Shown piece after piece: positions 15,318 through 23,686 of a stretch of DNA of 64,000 nucleotides. The stretch is from Phormidium sp. OSCR (GTDB lineage Bacteria > Cyanobacteriota > Cyanobacteriia > Cyanobacteriales > Geitlerinemataceae): contig LJZT01000002.1 of assembly GCA_001314905.1 (NCBI GenBank), positions 62,001 through 126,000 of the forward strand. Reading direction: 5' to 3'. Under the pieces are notes generated by a model that saw only the letters and a program-made list of their open reading frames with translations, was not told the DNA's origin and ran no database searches. Position 1 is the first letter of the stretch; the number at the start of each line of letters is the position of its first letter. A program made the translations under genes and the position numbers.

Positions 15318-16664
15318 CTATAAAATACCGGCGGATTCGTAGAGTTGGCGGAGAATGGCGAGAATGCGATCGCCGTAGTTGCGGTCAGATGTCCAGCGTC
15401 CTGAGAGTTGTTGAACCAGGGGGGCAATTCCTCGGGAAATAAAGCGAAAACGTGGGTCAACAATTTCTAAGACCAGGGGTTCAACACTGGCATAAGCTTT
15501 CAAATGCTGAATGTGAGCGCGAACCCCCACTCGGGCCGAGGAAAAGGTTGCCCCACCGGAACTTCCGGCGGCATCACCTAAACCGGCAAAATTGTTTTGA
15601 CTGGCACTGACACCACGACCAAAGCGCAAGAAATCGGTTTCTAAACACATTTGGGCGAAGGCAATATCACTGTTGACTCCCTCAATGCTGGCTTCTTCTC
15701 GATAGAGTTTTGCCAAGTCGGGAAATTGGTCGAGCGCTTCGGAATTATCGTTTTTTAGAAACACTTGCATTTGGGTTTCTGTGGTATTTCCCACTCCCAT
15801 AATGCGGTCAATATGTCCGGGGCAAATGGGAATAGCTGACCGTAAAACGACGGCGCGATCGTCATTATTCCAAGTAACGGAGATATTAAACTCGCGCAAA
15901 TCAATGGCTTTGACATAGACGACATTCCGGTAATAGACTCGCCGCACATATTCGGCATTACTTAAATCCACTCCCAAGGCATCGGCTAAGTCAATGGGAA
16001 TATAGGAGTTGCCATGAATAATCAGGCCGGGTTCGCCGTAGCGTTGACCATTGATGCGGATGTTGATGGTAGGGTAGGTGACATCGGGTGGGGGAAGTTC
16101 TGGGGCGCGATTCACCCAAGCCAGGAGTCCGTCGGCGAGGCCGGCGGCGATGGCGGGGCGACGATTTTGGATTAAACTGCGATCGCTCGGGTTAGTGAGA
16201 AAGCCAATCTCGACATAGAGGGAGGGAACGGCTACCGTCCGACAAAACTTGAGGCTTCCTGTTGCTGTCATCGAGTCAGGGCGGGCGCCGCGATTGGCAA
16301 ATTGGGGAACTTGTTGTAGTAAACTACGCAGTAGGCGTTCGGCTTCGAGGCGACGTTCGTTGTTGTTGGTGATGTAATATACCGTTGTGCCTCGGGCCTC
16401 GGGGTTTAGGGCCGCATTGGCATGGAGTTGAATCGCCACGTCGTTAGCTTGGGCGCGATTGTTAATCCAGGCGATGGTTTGGTCTTGGTTAAGGTCATCG
16501 GGAATCGATAGGGCGGTGACTTTGCGGGCCTGGAGGGCGCTGAGGAGGCGATCGCGCAGTAGAATCATCTCCTGGGCTTCGGTTGTGTCACCGGCAATGC
16601 TTCCGGGGTCAAGCTGTCCATCGTCGTAACCTCCATGGCCCGCGGATACAAATACTCGTCTCAT
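15318..16664 (-). CDS. N-acetylmuramoyl-L-alanine amidase fused to a glucosaminidase domain
   Basis: I place the start at 16664 (MRRVFVSAGHGG), which has GAGG seven bases upstream, not at the ORF-track start. Residues 1-190 are an Amidase_3 domain with zinc His in 'SAGHGG', His in 'AIQLHANA' and catalytic Glu in 'LYVEIGFLTNPSD'. A middle segment ('INGQRYGEPGLIIHGNSYIPI', 'VYYRNVVYVKA') resembles the copper-amine-oxidase-N-like module common in cell-wall enzymes. The C-terminal 150 residues, with 'AFAQMCLETDFLRFGRGVSASQNNFAGLG' and 'GVRAHIQHLKAY', match GH73-type glucosaminidases. It would cut both the peptide-glycan bond and the glycan strand. No signal peptide is visible. Confidence 0.88.
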   Translation of the reverse strand: MRRVFVSAGHGGYDDGQLDPGSIAGDTTEAQEMILLRDRLLSALQARKVTALSIPDDLNQDQTIAWINNRAQANDVAIQLHANAALNPEARGTTVYYITNNNERRLEAERLLRSLLQQVPQFANRGARPDSMTATGSLKFCRTVAVPSLYVEIGFLTNPSDRSLIQNRRPAIAAGLADGLLAWVNRAPELPPPDVTYPTINIRINGQRYGEPGLIIHGNSYIPIDLADALGVDLSNAEYVRRVYYRNVVYVKAIDLREFNISVTWNNDDRAVVLRSAIPICPGHIDRIMGVGNTTETQMQVFLKNDNSEALDQFPDLAKLYREEASIEGVNSDIAFAQMCLETDFLRFGRGVSASQNNFAGLGDAAGSSGGATFSSARVGVRAHIQHLKAYASVEPLVLEIVDPRFRFISRGIAPLVQQLSGRWTSDRNYGDRILAILRQLYESAGIL

Positions 16665-16753
16665 GTGATTGCCTCGATTCTTGAACACCACAACTGTTGC
16701 TGTTTTACCATATTTTGGCAACCCACTCCCTCTCAAGGCCTCGTTTCTTAGAG

Positions 16754-16759
16754 TATAAT
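16754..16759 (+). promoter_or_regulatory. TATAAT -10 box candidate upstream of the GT39 gene
   Basis: A perfect TATAAT lies 103 bp upstream of the start codon. No TTGACA-like box is seen 16-18 bp before it, so this would be a -10-dependent promoter. Position alone supports it. Confidence 0.35.
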
Positions 16760-16861
16760 CAGGCGATTCTTTGCTTGGACTGGTTAATAAGAACCCCCGT
16801 TTTGGCTCCGATGTTCAACGGTAACTTGTTTTTCCTCCCTAATTTTTAGGGGTATCGTTTA

Positions 16862-18430
16862 GTGTCTGTGGATTTCATGAGTCAACAAAATTATTTTAGT
16901 CAAACGGGTTCTCAAAACGATATGTTCTTTATCGTTGCGATCGCCGTCGTGTCTTTGCTCATTCGTCTGCCCTTCTTTTTCAAGGATGTCATTGACTGGG
17001 ATGAAAGCACATTTATTCTCATGGGACAATCCATCCTAGATGGACATCTTCCCTACACTGAACTTTGGGACTTAAAACCTCCCCTTGCATTTGTGGCCTA
17101 TGCGGGCTTTATTTTGATTCTCGGCAAAAGTGTTATTTCGATTCGCATTGCGGGGACAATTTGTGTTATTTTAACGGCTTTATTGGTGTACGGGTCTGGA
17201 ACAACAATTGCCAACCATTCTAGTGCCTTTCTCGCGGCGATCGCCACTAGCATGGGTATCAGTTTGCTAGACAGTGGTCAAGCAACTATGACTGAACATA
17301 TGGCGATCGTGCCTTTAACGGCTGCTTTGGCTCTATTTTTTTGTTGTAAAACCCCAGATTTAAGGTTTACATTTCTAATTTCAGTTTTACTGACAATCGC
17401 TGCCTTTGTTCGCTTGAATTTAGCCTATACCGTTGTCATACTTGGCTGCTATCTAGTTGTACGACAGGCTCCAAAATGGCGTCAAGTCCTGCATCATGGG
17501 TTAATTTATAGCCTAGGATGTTTGCTGATTATTTTCCTGACTTATTTCCCCTATTTAATGACAGAAAATAGCCAGATCTGGTGGACATCCGTGGTTATTG
17601 CACCGTTGCAGTATTCAAGAGATGACGTAACAAGTATCGAGTCATTCAGGCGTTTAATGACGGGGTTAGTGAATAGTAGTCAACATCAAGCAACCCTCGG
17701 AGCAAGCCTCGTGATCTGGATGGGTGGTTTTTTGGGAATTGCGGCTGCATTTCTGCCGAGAAACCGCCACAATTCAGCGAGTTTGTTTCAGGCGATCGCC
17801 CTAACTCTTATGACGTTCAGTGTGGGTTTATCGATTCTACAAAGTGGCGCAACTTATCAACATTACCTGATTCAAATGCCCCCCTGTTTAGGGCTAGGAA
17901 CGGCAATATTGTGGCAAAAACTATCAAAACCTCGCTTCTTCAAACCCTTGATTTCTGTTGTTGTCCTATTAGCGCTCCTAAGTTCCCTAATGCCGATTCT
18001 AACAGAATATCGAATTGTGGGAGGTCGTCTTGTGGCTGGGGGTCCCCTGCAAACGGGACCATCCTATGACATTGCGGCGTATTTTCGGGACAATCAAGCC
18101 GAAAATGAACCGATTTATATGATGACGGATCATCTGGTGTATTGGTTAATTGATTCTCAACCCCTGACGGCTATAACAACCCATCCATCTAATGTATCAC
18201 GAGACGATATTTTAGAGATTGTCAATGGTCCTGGAAGTTCTCCAGAGTCAGAACTAGCTAAAGTCTTTGCTGCTGAACCAAAGTTTGTGGTCAAACAAAG
18301 GTTTGTTTCTTATCTCTTGTCGGGAAAGATGCAGAATGCAAAAGATTTCTTGAATCAGCAGCTTGCCAATCACTATGAAAAAACAACTCAAATTGGCAAT
18401 CGGTTTATTTATAGGCGTATTCAACCCTAA
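16862..18430 (+). CDS. GT39/ArnT-like membrane glycosyltransferase
   Basis: The 522-residue polytopic protein has about ten hydrophobic segments. The first periplasmic loop carries the acidic motif typical of GT-C enzymes, 'FKDVIDWDESTFILMGQSI', followed by 'YTELWDLKPPLAFVAYAGF', a GT39 (PMT/ArnT-like) signature. Such enzymes transfer a sugar from a polyprenyl-phosphate donor to lipid, glycan or protein on the outer face of the membrane. The start is a GTG with an AGGGG site nine bases upstream. The last about 100 residues form a soluble tail that is repeated in a truncated paralog immediately downstream. Substrate unknown. Confidence 0.82.
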   Translation: MSVDFMSQQNYFSQTGSQNDMFFIVAIAVVSLLIRLPFFFKDVIDWDESTFILMGQSILDGHLPYTELWDLKPPLAFVAYAGFILILGKSVISIRIAGTICVILTALLVYGSGTTIANHSSAFLAAIATSMGISLLDSGQATMTEHMAIVPLTAALALFFCCKTPDLRFTFLISVLLTIAAFVRLNLAYTVVILGCYLVVRQAPKWRQVLHHGLIYSLGCLLIIFLTYFPYLMTENSQIWWTSVVIAPLQYSRDDVTSIESFRRLMTGLVNSSQHQATLGASLVIWMGGFLGIAAAFLPRNRHNSASLFQAIALTLMTFSVGLSILQSGATYQHYLIQMPPCLGLGTAILWQKLSKPRFFKPLISVVVLLALLSSLMPILTEYRIVGGRLVAGGPLQTGPSYDIAAYFRDNQAENEPIYMMTDHLVYWLIDSQPLTAITTHPSNVSRDDILEIVNGPGSSPESELAKVFAAEPKFVVKQRFVSYLLSGKMQNAKDFLNQQLANHYEKTTQIGNRFIYRRIQP

Positions 18431-18466
18431 CGGCTGCGAGCTTTATGAATAACAATTAGCGTATGG

Positions 18467-18925
18467 TTGGCGCTCCTTTCTCTCCAGCCAATTTTAACTG
18501 AATATGGAGTTGTGGCAGAGCGATTTTTGGCGAGCCAGCCTCTTCGACATGGTTCACCCTATGCGATCGCCGATTATTTAAAAAGCCAAAATGTCGAAAA
18601 TCAACCCGTTTATCTACTCAATCAGCATCTTGTCTATTGGCTCATTGACGCTCAACCCTTAACCAAAGCCACGACTCATCCCTCGACGATCTCAAAACAG
18701 TATTTGTTAGATGCCATTCATGAAGGTGTCAGCTCACCAGAACAGGAAATGCAAAACATTTTTTCCCTCGTCCCCGAGTTTATTGTTAAACATCGAGACG
18801 TCGATTATCTCTCCCGTCCTGAAAGTGCAGCTGCGCGACAGATTCTGGAAACTCAACTGAACATGAATTACCATAAAATTCAAGAAATGTCGGGAATTTT
18901 AATTTATAGACGCATTGACTTGTGA
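18467..18925 (+). pseudogene. Truncated paralog of the GT39 gene (C-terminal part only)
   Basis: The 152-residue frame aligns with the end of the upstream GT39 protein: 'LLSLQPILTEYGVVAERFLA' against 'LLSSLMPILTEYRIVGGRLVA', 'HLVYWLIDAQPLTKATTHPS' against 'HLVYWLIDSQPLTAITTHPS', and matching IYRRI ends. The membrane-embedded catalytic part, about 370 residues, is missing. There is no convincing ribosome site and the only start is TTG. It looks like the leftover of a tandem duplication whose 5' part was deleted. It could still be expressed as a soluble domain, but I regard it as a pseudogene. Confidence 0.75.
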
Positions 18926-18944
18926 AGTTGACGTTACCAATCCG

Positions 18945-21743
18945 CTAACGGCAGGAATCAGCCGAAAACAGAGGAGAATTAGGCGTTGGTGCGACCAAAG
19001 ACACCTGGCCATTGGCTGTCATCATCCAAGAGGTTGCCTCAATCAGAGGTACCGTCTCAGATTCAGAGATCTCCTGCCGAGGGGTTCGAGTCCTATTGTG
19101 GTTTATATTCCCATTGAGCGATCGCCAATCTCGACCATCGAGCCAACCGAGAGATAATGGTAAACTGCGGCTGGGGTCTGTTGGCATCCCGCCTCGTCCG
19201 GTGATCGCAAAGCGATTATCCTGTCCCATACAATCTCGGACAATTTCCCTAGCGGGGTCTAGAGTGCCACTGTCGAGTTCCACGAGTCCCGCCGTACTAT
19301 CGACGTCTGGCGTATTAATCTCCACGATGCCACTAAATTCAGGTCCCAGGGCCGAGGTCGCGGTAATATCACTTTGACCCGTCTGAAACTCGCGAAACTC
19401 CGTGCCGAAAATCCCCTCAGCCGTGATGCTAACTTGACCTCCTCGACCTTCGAGGGCATTAGCGGTAATATCACTGTTGTCTAAGGCCACCAACGTAGCC
19501 GTATCGAGGCGGATATTGCCGCCATCACGACTCCCGGCGTTGGTACTGATACTACTACCATTGCGAAGTTGGAGAGTTTGCGATCGCACCTCAATATTTC
19601 CCCCAAGTCCCCCCACCGTGGCAGCATTCAAGCTACCGCCGTCTTGCAAGCGAATCTGACTCGCATCAATGGCTAACAGGCCCGCACTCCCAGTCCCCAA
19701 ACTGCGAACATCCAAGACTGCACCATCGCGAACCGTCAGGCGATCGCTGATAATGCGTAAATCCCCCCCCTCGCCACTGGCGGTTAACGGCAAATCTTCC
19801 CGTCCCGAGGAGGACACTAAAATTGTTGGTAATCCGGTGATGGGCGATCGGCCAAACACCTCAATGTCACTAGCATTGACCGTCAGCGTTCCCGCATCTC
19901 CTGCCCCCACGGTGGCCGTTGAGACAATGGCCCCATCACCCATCACTAAACGGCGGGTATTCAGAGTTAGATTCCCCGAGGGAAAGTCGCCAAAAGCAGT
20001 TGTTCCGGGGCCACTGGTGAGCCGGCCATCAGACGAGACCCCGATAATTTCAATTAAGTCCGTCGCGGTGATGTTGATATTGCCCCCCGGCCCTCCTTGG
20101 GTGACTAATTGAGTGCCGATGGTTCCGCCGGTGTTGGAGGTAATCAAGCCGCCACGATCATTGATGAGATGGCGAGTGGTAATGGTGATATCTCCAGCCG
20201 GCCCAGTTCCAAAGAGGGAGTTATTGAAAATCCCCGTGGGAACAAAGGCATCAGGCCGCGACTCGACCACTTCGACTCGCTCTTGAGTGTGAATCGTGAT
20301 CTGTCCGGCGGGGCCATCCCCTAGGGTCAAATTCGCCAGTCCCGAACCATTGGCGATACGCAAGGATTCAGCGGAGACGGTGATATCGCCGCCAAGACTT
20401 TGACTATCGACCGTGGTTGCATTGACTAAGGCGGATTCCGTGATGTCCAGGACTCCGCCAATGTCAAAACTGAGTTGTCCCCCCTGAGCGGTTCCAAAGA
20501 CCGGCATAAAGATGATACTGCCATTTTCAGCCCGAACGTCTCCGGGAGTGATGAGGCTGACATCGCCACTTTGGCCAGCAGTGGTGACGGAGAAGATGCC
20601 ACCAATGGTGTCGCCGTCGGGTTCTAAGCGGCCGGCGGCGATGGCGGCCAGGAAGCGGTTAAATGGCTCAAAGCCAACGCCACTGAGGGCGATCGCCTCT
20701 CGGGCCTGGATACGAATATCGCCCCCCTGGCCCCCCTCGCTGACTTGATTAACCAGGATGCGGGAGGTATCCTCCAGGCGAAAGTGTCCTGTTTGAATCT
20801 CGATATTGGGACGATTCTGAACCAAAATTTGCGCCCCCCCTTGCAGGTGGACGCTGTCTTGCATCTCGATGGCGATCGCACCGGGACCGATGGGGGTATC
20901 CGTGGAGAGGAGTTGCGCCCCGTCAGCCATCCGTAGGCGATGGCCCAGCAGCCGGATGGCCCCGCCAGCAATTCCCGCCTGTTGCGTCAGTTCAATGGTC
21001 CCCAAGGCCTGGGAATTAACGTGATTGAGGGGTTCGGGGCGATCGAGTTCAGCAAAACTCCCAGGGCCAAAACTGGCTAATTCTACCGAGAGAGGCGATC
21101 GCGCCTGGCCTCCCGGAAACAGCACATCTCCCCCGAGAAAGGAGAGGTGCAACGCCTCCAATCCCACCGGTGTTCCCATGTCATCAACAGCCACTGAACG
21201 ATTGACAATCGCTCCAGGGGTTTGGCCAAACTGTACCCCGACTGGGGCGGATACGGTCAACAAGGCGGGGGTTTCAGAGGCAGAATGACCCCAAACGGTT
21301 CCATCAGCAAATTGGATGTCTTCAGCGGTTGTGGCCAGAAATAGTCCCCCTAGAGACAGTCGTGCTGTTGGGCCAAATTCAATGCCGTGGGGATTGATTA
21401 ACAGAAAGTCTGCCGAACCATTGGCACTGAGATGTCCATCAAGGCGGGAGGGATTGCCCCCGGTAACGCGAGTGATAATTCGTTGAATGCTTGCGGCATT
21501 GTTGAAGTGAATTTGACGATTTTGGGGGATGGAAAAGTCTTGGAAACTGTGGAAGAGATTGCTTCCTGCTTGGGTTCCGCCATCGATTTGAATCCGGTCG
21601 TCTTGGTTGGTGAGTTGGGATGGGTTGGCTAAGGTTTGGTCTGGGACAACTTGGGCGTAGCTTGGGATTTGCGGGAGTGTTGTGATCAGGATTGGCAGGG
21701 CGAGTGTGGGGATTTGTTTAACTATCCATTGATGGGAAAACAT
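18945..21743 (-). CDS. Filamentous-haemagglutinin-like exoprotein (TpsA type)
   Basis: This 932-residue protein has a signal peptide ending near 'PQIPSYAQ', then the TPS/haemagglutination-activity domain (about residues 35-200) with 'GSNLFHSFQDFSI', 'ITRVTGGNPSRLDGHLSANG' and 'FLLINPHGIEFG'. The rest is a repetitive right-handed beta-helix with many GG and NI/DI turns such as 'GPAGDITITTRHL' and 'GGDLRIISDRL'. Such proteins are secreted across the outer membrane by a TpsB partner and act in adhesion or surface structure. No TpsB gene lies in the window, so it would depend on one elsewhere. A short C-terminal Cys near 'IVRDCMGQDN' and a final 'SADSCR' may form a disulfide. Confidence 0.88.
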   Translation of the reverse strand: MFSHQWIVKQIPTLALPILITTLPQIPSYAQVVPDQTLANPSQLTNQDDRIQIDGGTQAGSNLFHSFQDFSIPQNRQIHFNNAASIQRIITRVTGGNPSRLDGHLSANGSADFLLINPHGIEFGPTARLSLGGLFLATTAEDIQFADGTVWGHSASETPALLTVSAPVGVQFGQTPGAIVNRSVAVDDMGTPVGLEALHLSFLGGDVLFPGGQARSPLSVELASFGPGSFAELDRPEPLNHVNSQALGTIELTQQAGIAGGAIRLLGHRLRMADGAQLLSTDTPIGPGAIAIEMQDSVHLQGGAQILVQNRPNIEIQTGHFRLEDTSRILVNQVSEGGQGGDIRIQAREAIALSGVGFEPFNRFLAAIAAGRLEPDGDTIGGIFSVTTAGQSGDVSLITPGDVRAENGSIIFMPVFGTAQGGQLSFDIGGVLDITESALVNATTVDSQSLGGDITVSAESLRIANGSGLANLTLGDGPAGQITIHTQERVEVVESRPDAFVPTGIFNNSLFGTGPAGDITITTRHLINDRGGLITSNTGGTIGTQLVTQGGPGGNINITATDLIEIIGVSSDGRLTSGPGTTAFGDFPSGNLTLNTRRLVMGDGAIVSTATVGAGDAGTLTVNASDIEVFGRSPITGLPTILVSSSGREDLPLTASGEGGDLRIISDRLTVRDGAVLDVRSLGTGSAGLLAIDASQIRLQDGGSLNAATVGGLGGNIEVRSQTLQLRNGSSISTNAGSRDGGNIRLDTATLVALDNSDITANALEGRGGQVSITAEGIFGTEFREFQTGQSDITATSALGPEFSGIVEINTPDVDSTAGLVELDSGTLDPAREIVRDCMGQDNRFAITGRGGMPTDPSRSLPLSLGWLDGRDWRSLNGNINHNRTRTPRQEISESETVPLIEATSWMMTANGQVSLVAPTPNSPLFSADSCR

Positions 21744-21798
21744 GATGGTTGGACTCTGTTACTTAAGTTTATTAAATCCGGGTGATGTAGGTCGAATA

Positions 21799-21830
21799 CC
21801 AGACACCGGGTTTCTTTAAGAAACTCGGTG
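21799..21830. repeat. Hairpin-forming repeat (GACACCGGGTTTCTT.. type)
   Basis: GACACCGGGTTTCTT and AAGAAACTCGGTGTC form a nearly perfect stem with one wobble. Palindromes of this kind (ACCGGGTTTCTTnAAGAAACCCGGT) occur widely in cyanobacterial intergenic DNA; that last statement is from memory. Confidence 0.75.
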
Positions 21831-21858
21831 TCTTAACGGGAACGGGAGTTTCATGAGC

Positions 21859-22015
21859 TATAGCAAAAATTGGTCTGAATAGGACAAAAAAAATTGGGGA
21901 AAAGAAGGCAAGAGGCATAACCCACCCCTAACCCCTCCCAAGAGGGGATGGCAAGAGGCAAGAGGTAGGAGATTCTCTTCCTCAGAGTATCCTAAAGCAA
22001 TCTTCGATTGCTATA
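21859..22015. mobile_element. MITE-like element copy 1 (TATAGCAA ends)
   Basis: The element begins TATAGCAA and ends TTGCTATA, exact 8-bp terminal inverted repeats. Between them are TTGGTCTGAATAGGACAAAA, a CCCCTCCC/AGAGGGG stem, GGCAAGAGGCAAG units and GCAATCTTCGATTGC. An inverted copy with the same order of blocks lies at 61032-61213. It has no coding capacity. The name MITE-like is inferred from the ends and dispersed copies. Confidence 0.65.
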
Positions 22016-22154
22016 TCTGTGATTTAACGTTTAAGAATTGGGAAAAATTAGTGTAAATCAATTGATGTTTTTTGCGGTTGTTGCTAAACTAAAAACTACG
22101 AGAGATGTTCCCAATCACTCCAGTTTTTTATTTATTCTTTTTCATTTATTAATT

Positions 22155-22298
22155 ATGAACTATCAAGTGTTTAGCGTTTTTCCCACTCTCGCAACCGTGG
22201 ACAGCAGTTTTGTCTTAGACTGGCTGGCTGTATTTGGCTACCTCACCTTACTCATCATCGCCGTATTTGGCGCTCTCTTTGCTGGCTCGAAGCGCTGA
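22155..22298 (+). CDS. Putative 47-residue single-pass membrane protein
   Basis: Starting at the ATG at 22155 the frame encodes MNYQVFSVFPTLATVDSS followed by a hydrophobic helix (LAVFGYLTLLIIAVFGALFAG) and ends SKR. The topology and size resemble small thylakoid subunits, but I do not recognise a family. The upstream part of the ORF-track frame (22038 onward, TTG start) is probably not translated. The last 51 bp overlap the 3' end of menE on the other strand. No ribosome site is evident, so the call is tentative. Confidence 0.4.
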   Translation: MNYQVFSVFPTLATVDSSFVLDWLAVFGYLTLLIIAVFGALFAGSKR

Positions 22299-23678
22299 GA
22301 CGAGACGTTGCACCTGCACCTGCTCAAGTTTACCGCGACTGTTGCGAGGAATCCGCTCAGTTGCCAGCCAATGTTTTGGATGTTTATAGGACGCTAACTG
22401 GTGCGCTAGACGCGATCGCCCCTCCATGATAATCTCCTCAGACAACTCGGTGCCGGCCGGAACATACAGGGCTACCACCACCTCACCCCAGTCCTCATCC
22501 GCCATCCCGAACACACAGACATCCTCAATCCCCGGACTTTCTCGTAACACCGCCTCAACTTCACTGGGAAACACCTTCTCCCCGCCGCTAATAATCATCT
22601 GGCTTCCCCGGCCCAAAATATGCAGATAACCCGCCTCATCAAAATAGCCATAATCATCCGTCACCAGTTCCCCGAGACTCGGTTCATCCCACTCAAATTC
22701 GCCGTAATAGCCCCGCATCAAGGATTGACCCCGAATCGTTAATTGTCCGATTTCTCCAGGCTTAACCGGGCAGCCAGAGGCATCAGCGATGATAATTTCA
22801 CTATGGGGCAGAACTCGACCACTGCTGTTGTTGCCAGCGAGGAACTCCCGAGGTTGCAGCGTCGCCACCTGAGAGGCCGTCTCCGTCATACCATAAGTTA
22901 AAGCCAAGGGCAGACCCTGCGATCGCCCCATCTCCAGTAATCCCGGCCAAGCTGGCCCACCGCCGAGTAAAATCCCCTCAAACCGTTGTAACCAGGGAAT
23001 TAACCTGGGATTTTGCAACAGTCGCTGTAACTGAGTCGGAACCAAAGAAATCCAGAACTGTTCCGGCTCAAACGCGGGCAATACTCCAGCCTGTAACGCC
23101 TTGTAAGAACCAAAAACGAGTTGGCCTCGGGTGACGAGCGATCGCACCACCTGCATCAAGCCACTGACATGAAACAGCGGCAAGGTACAGTAACAGTTAA
23201 TCTGTTGGCCCGTCTGTTGGCCCTGGATATGGTCGCGAAACCCCAACGCCGAAGCCGTTAGCCGCTCCCAGGTGTGAACCGCAAAACGAATCCTCCCCGA
23301 CGTTCCCCCAGTGGGAATCATAATTGTCCCGGCTGGGGGGTGAGTTTTGGTATTAGAAGTCTGGGCGTTAGAAGTCTTAGAACTCATGTTCAGTCGAACC
23401 TGGCCCCAAACTAGATTACAGGTCAATAAACCTTGTACCTGTTGCCATTCTCGGTGACGCCATTGGGGATTCCCGAGAACGAGGGGAACTCCCCGTAACT
23501 GAGTCGCCAGGAACCCGGCCAAAAAGGCGATCGCATCCCGTTCAGCCAACAACACCAGCGGCGACTGGGGATGACGATCTAATTGCCCTAGTTTTTGCTC
23601 AAGTTGCGCCTCAAAGGCCGATAACATCTCAGCCTCAGATGCAGCAAACAGTCGAGAATAGTCCAGCAATCGATGCAC
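22248..23678 (-). CDS. menE: 2-succinylbenzoate--CoA ligase (MenE)
   Basis: This adenylate-forming enzyme of 476 residues shows the P-loop 'GTIMIPTGGTSGRIRFAVHTW' near residue 118, 'CTLPLFHVSGLMQVVRSL', 'ALTYGMTETASQVATL', 'LVTDDYGYFDEAGYLHILGR' and the C-terminal Lys region 'RIPRNSRGKLEQVQVQRL'. The TLPLFHVSGL and IRFAVHTWE features fit MenE, which makes o-succinylbenzoyl-CoA for phylloquinone, the photosystem I quinone. The start is 8 bp after the thiE stop, so the two genes likely form an operon. The C-terminal 15 residues extend past the usual end and overlap a small ORF on the opposite strand. Confidence 0.88.
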   Translation of the reverse strand: MHRLLDYSRLFAASEAEMLSAFEAQLEQKLGQLDRHPQSPLVLLAERDAIAFLAGFLATQLRGVPLVLGNPQWRHREWQQVQGLLTCNLVWGQVRLNMSSKTSNAQTSNTKTHPPAGTIMIPTGGTSGRIRFAVHTWERLTASALGFRDHIQGQQTGQQINCYCTLPLFHVSGLMQVVRSLVTRGQLVFGSYKALQAGVLPAFEPEQFWISLVPTQLQRLLQNPRLIPWLQRFEGILLGGGPAWPGLLEMGRSQGLPLALTYGMTETASQVATLQPREFLAGNNSSGRVLPHSEIIIADASGCPVKPGEIGQLTIRGQSLMRGYYGEFEWDEPSLGELVTDDYGYFDEAGYLHILGRGSQMIISGGEKVFPSEVEAVLRESPGIEDVCVFGMADEDWGEVVVALYVPAGTELSEEIIMEGRSRLAHQLASYKHPKHWLATERIPRNSRGKLEQVQVQRLVSALRASKESAKYGDDE

Positions 23679-23686
23679 GTTCCCGG

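Larger units (their letters stand above)
21744..22154. other. Repeat-rich intergenic region
   Basis: This region has no convincing gene. It contains a hairpin (21799-21830), a MITE-like element (21859-22015) and an AT-rich stretch before a small membrane ORF. The FHA-like gene starts at its left edge. Confidence 0.7.
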
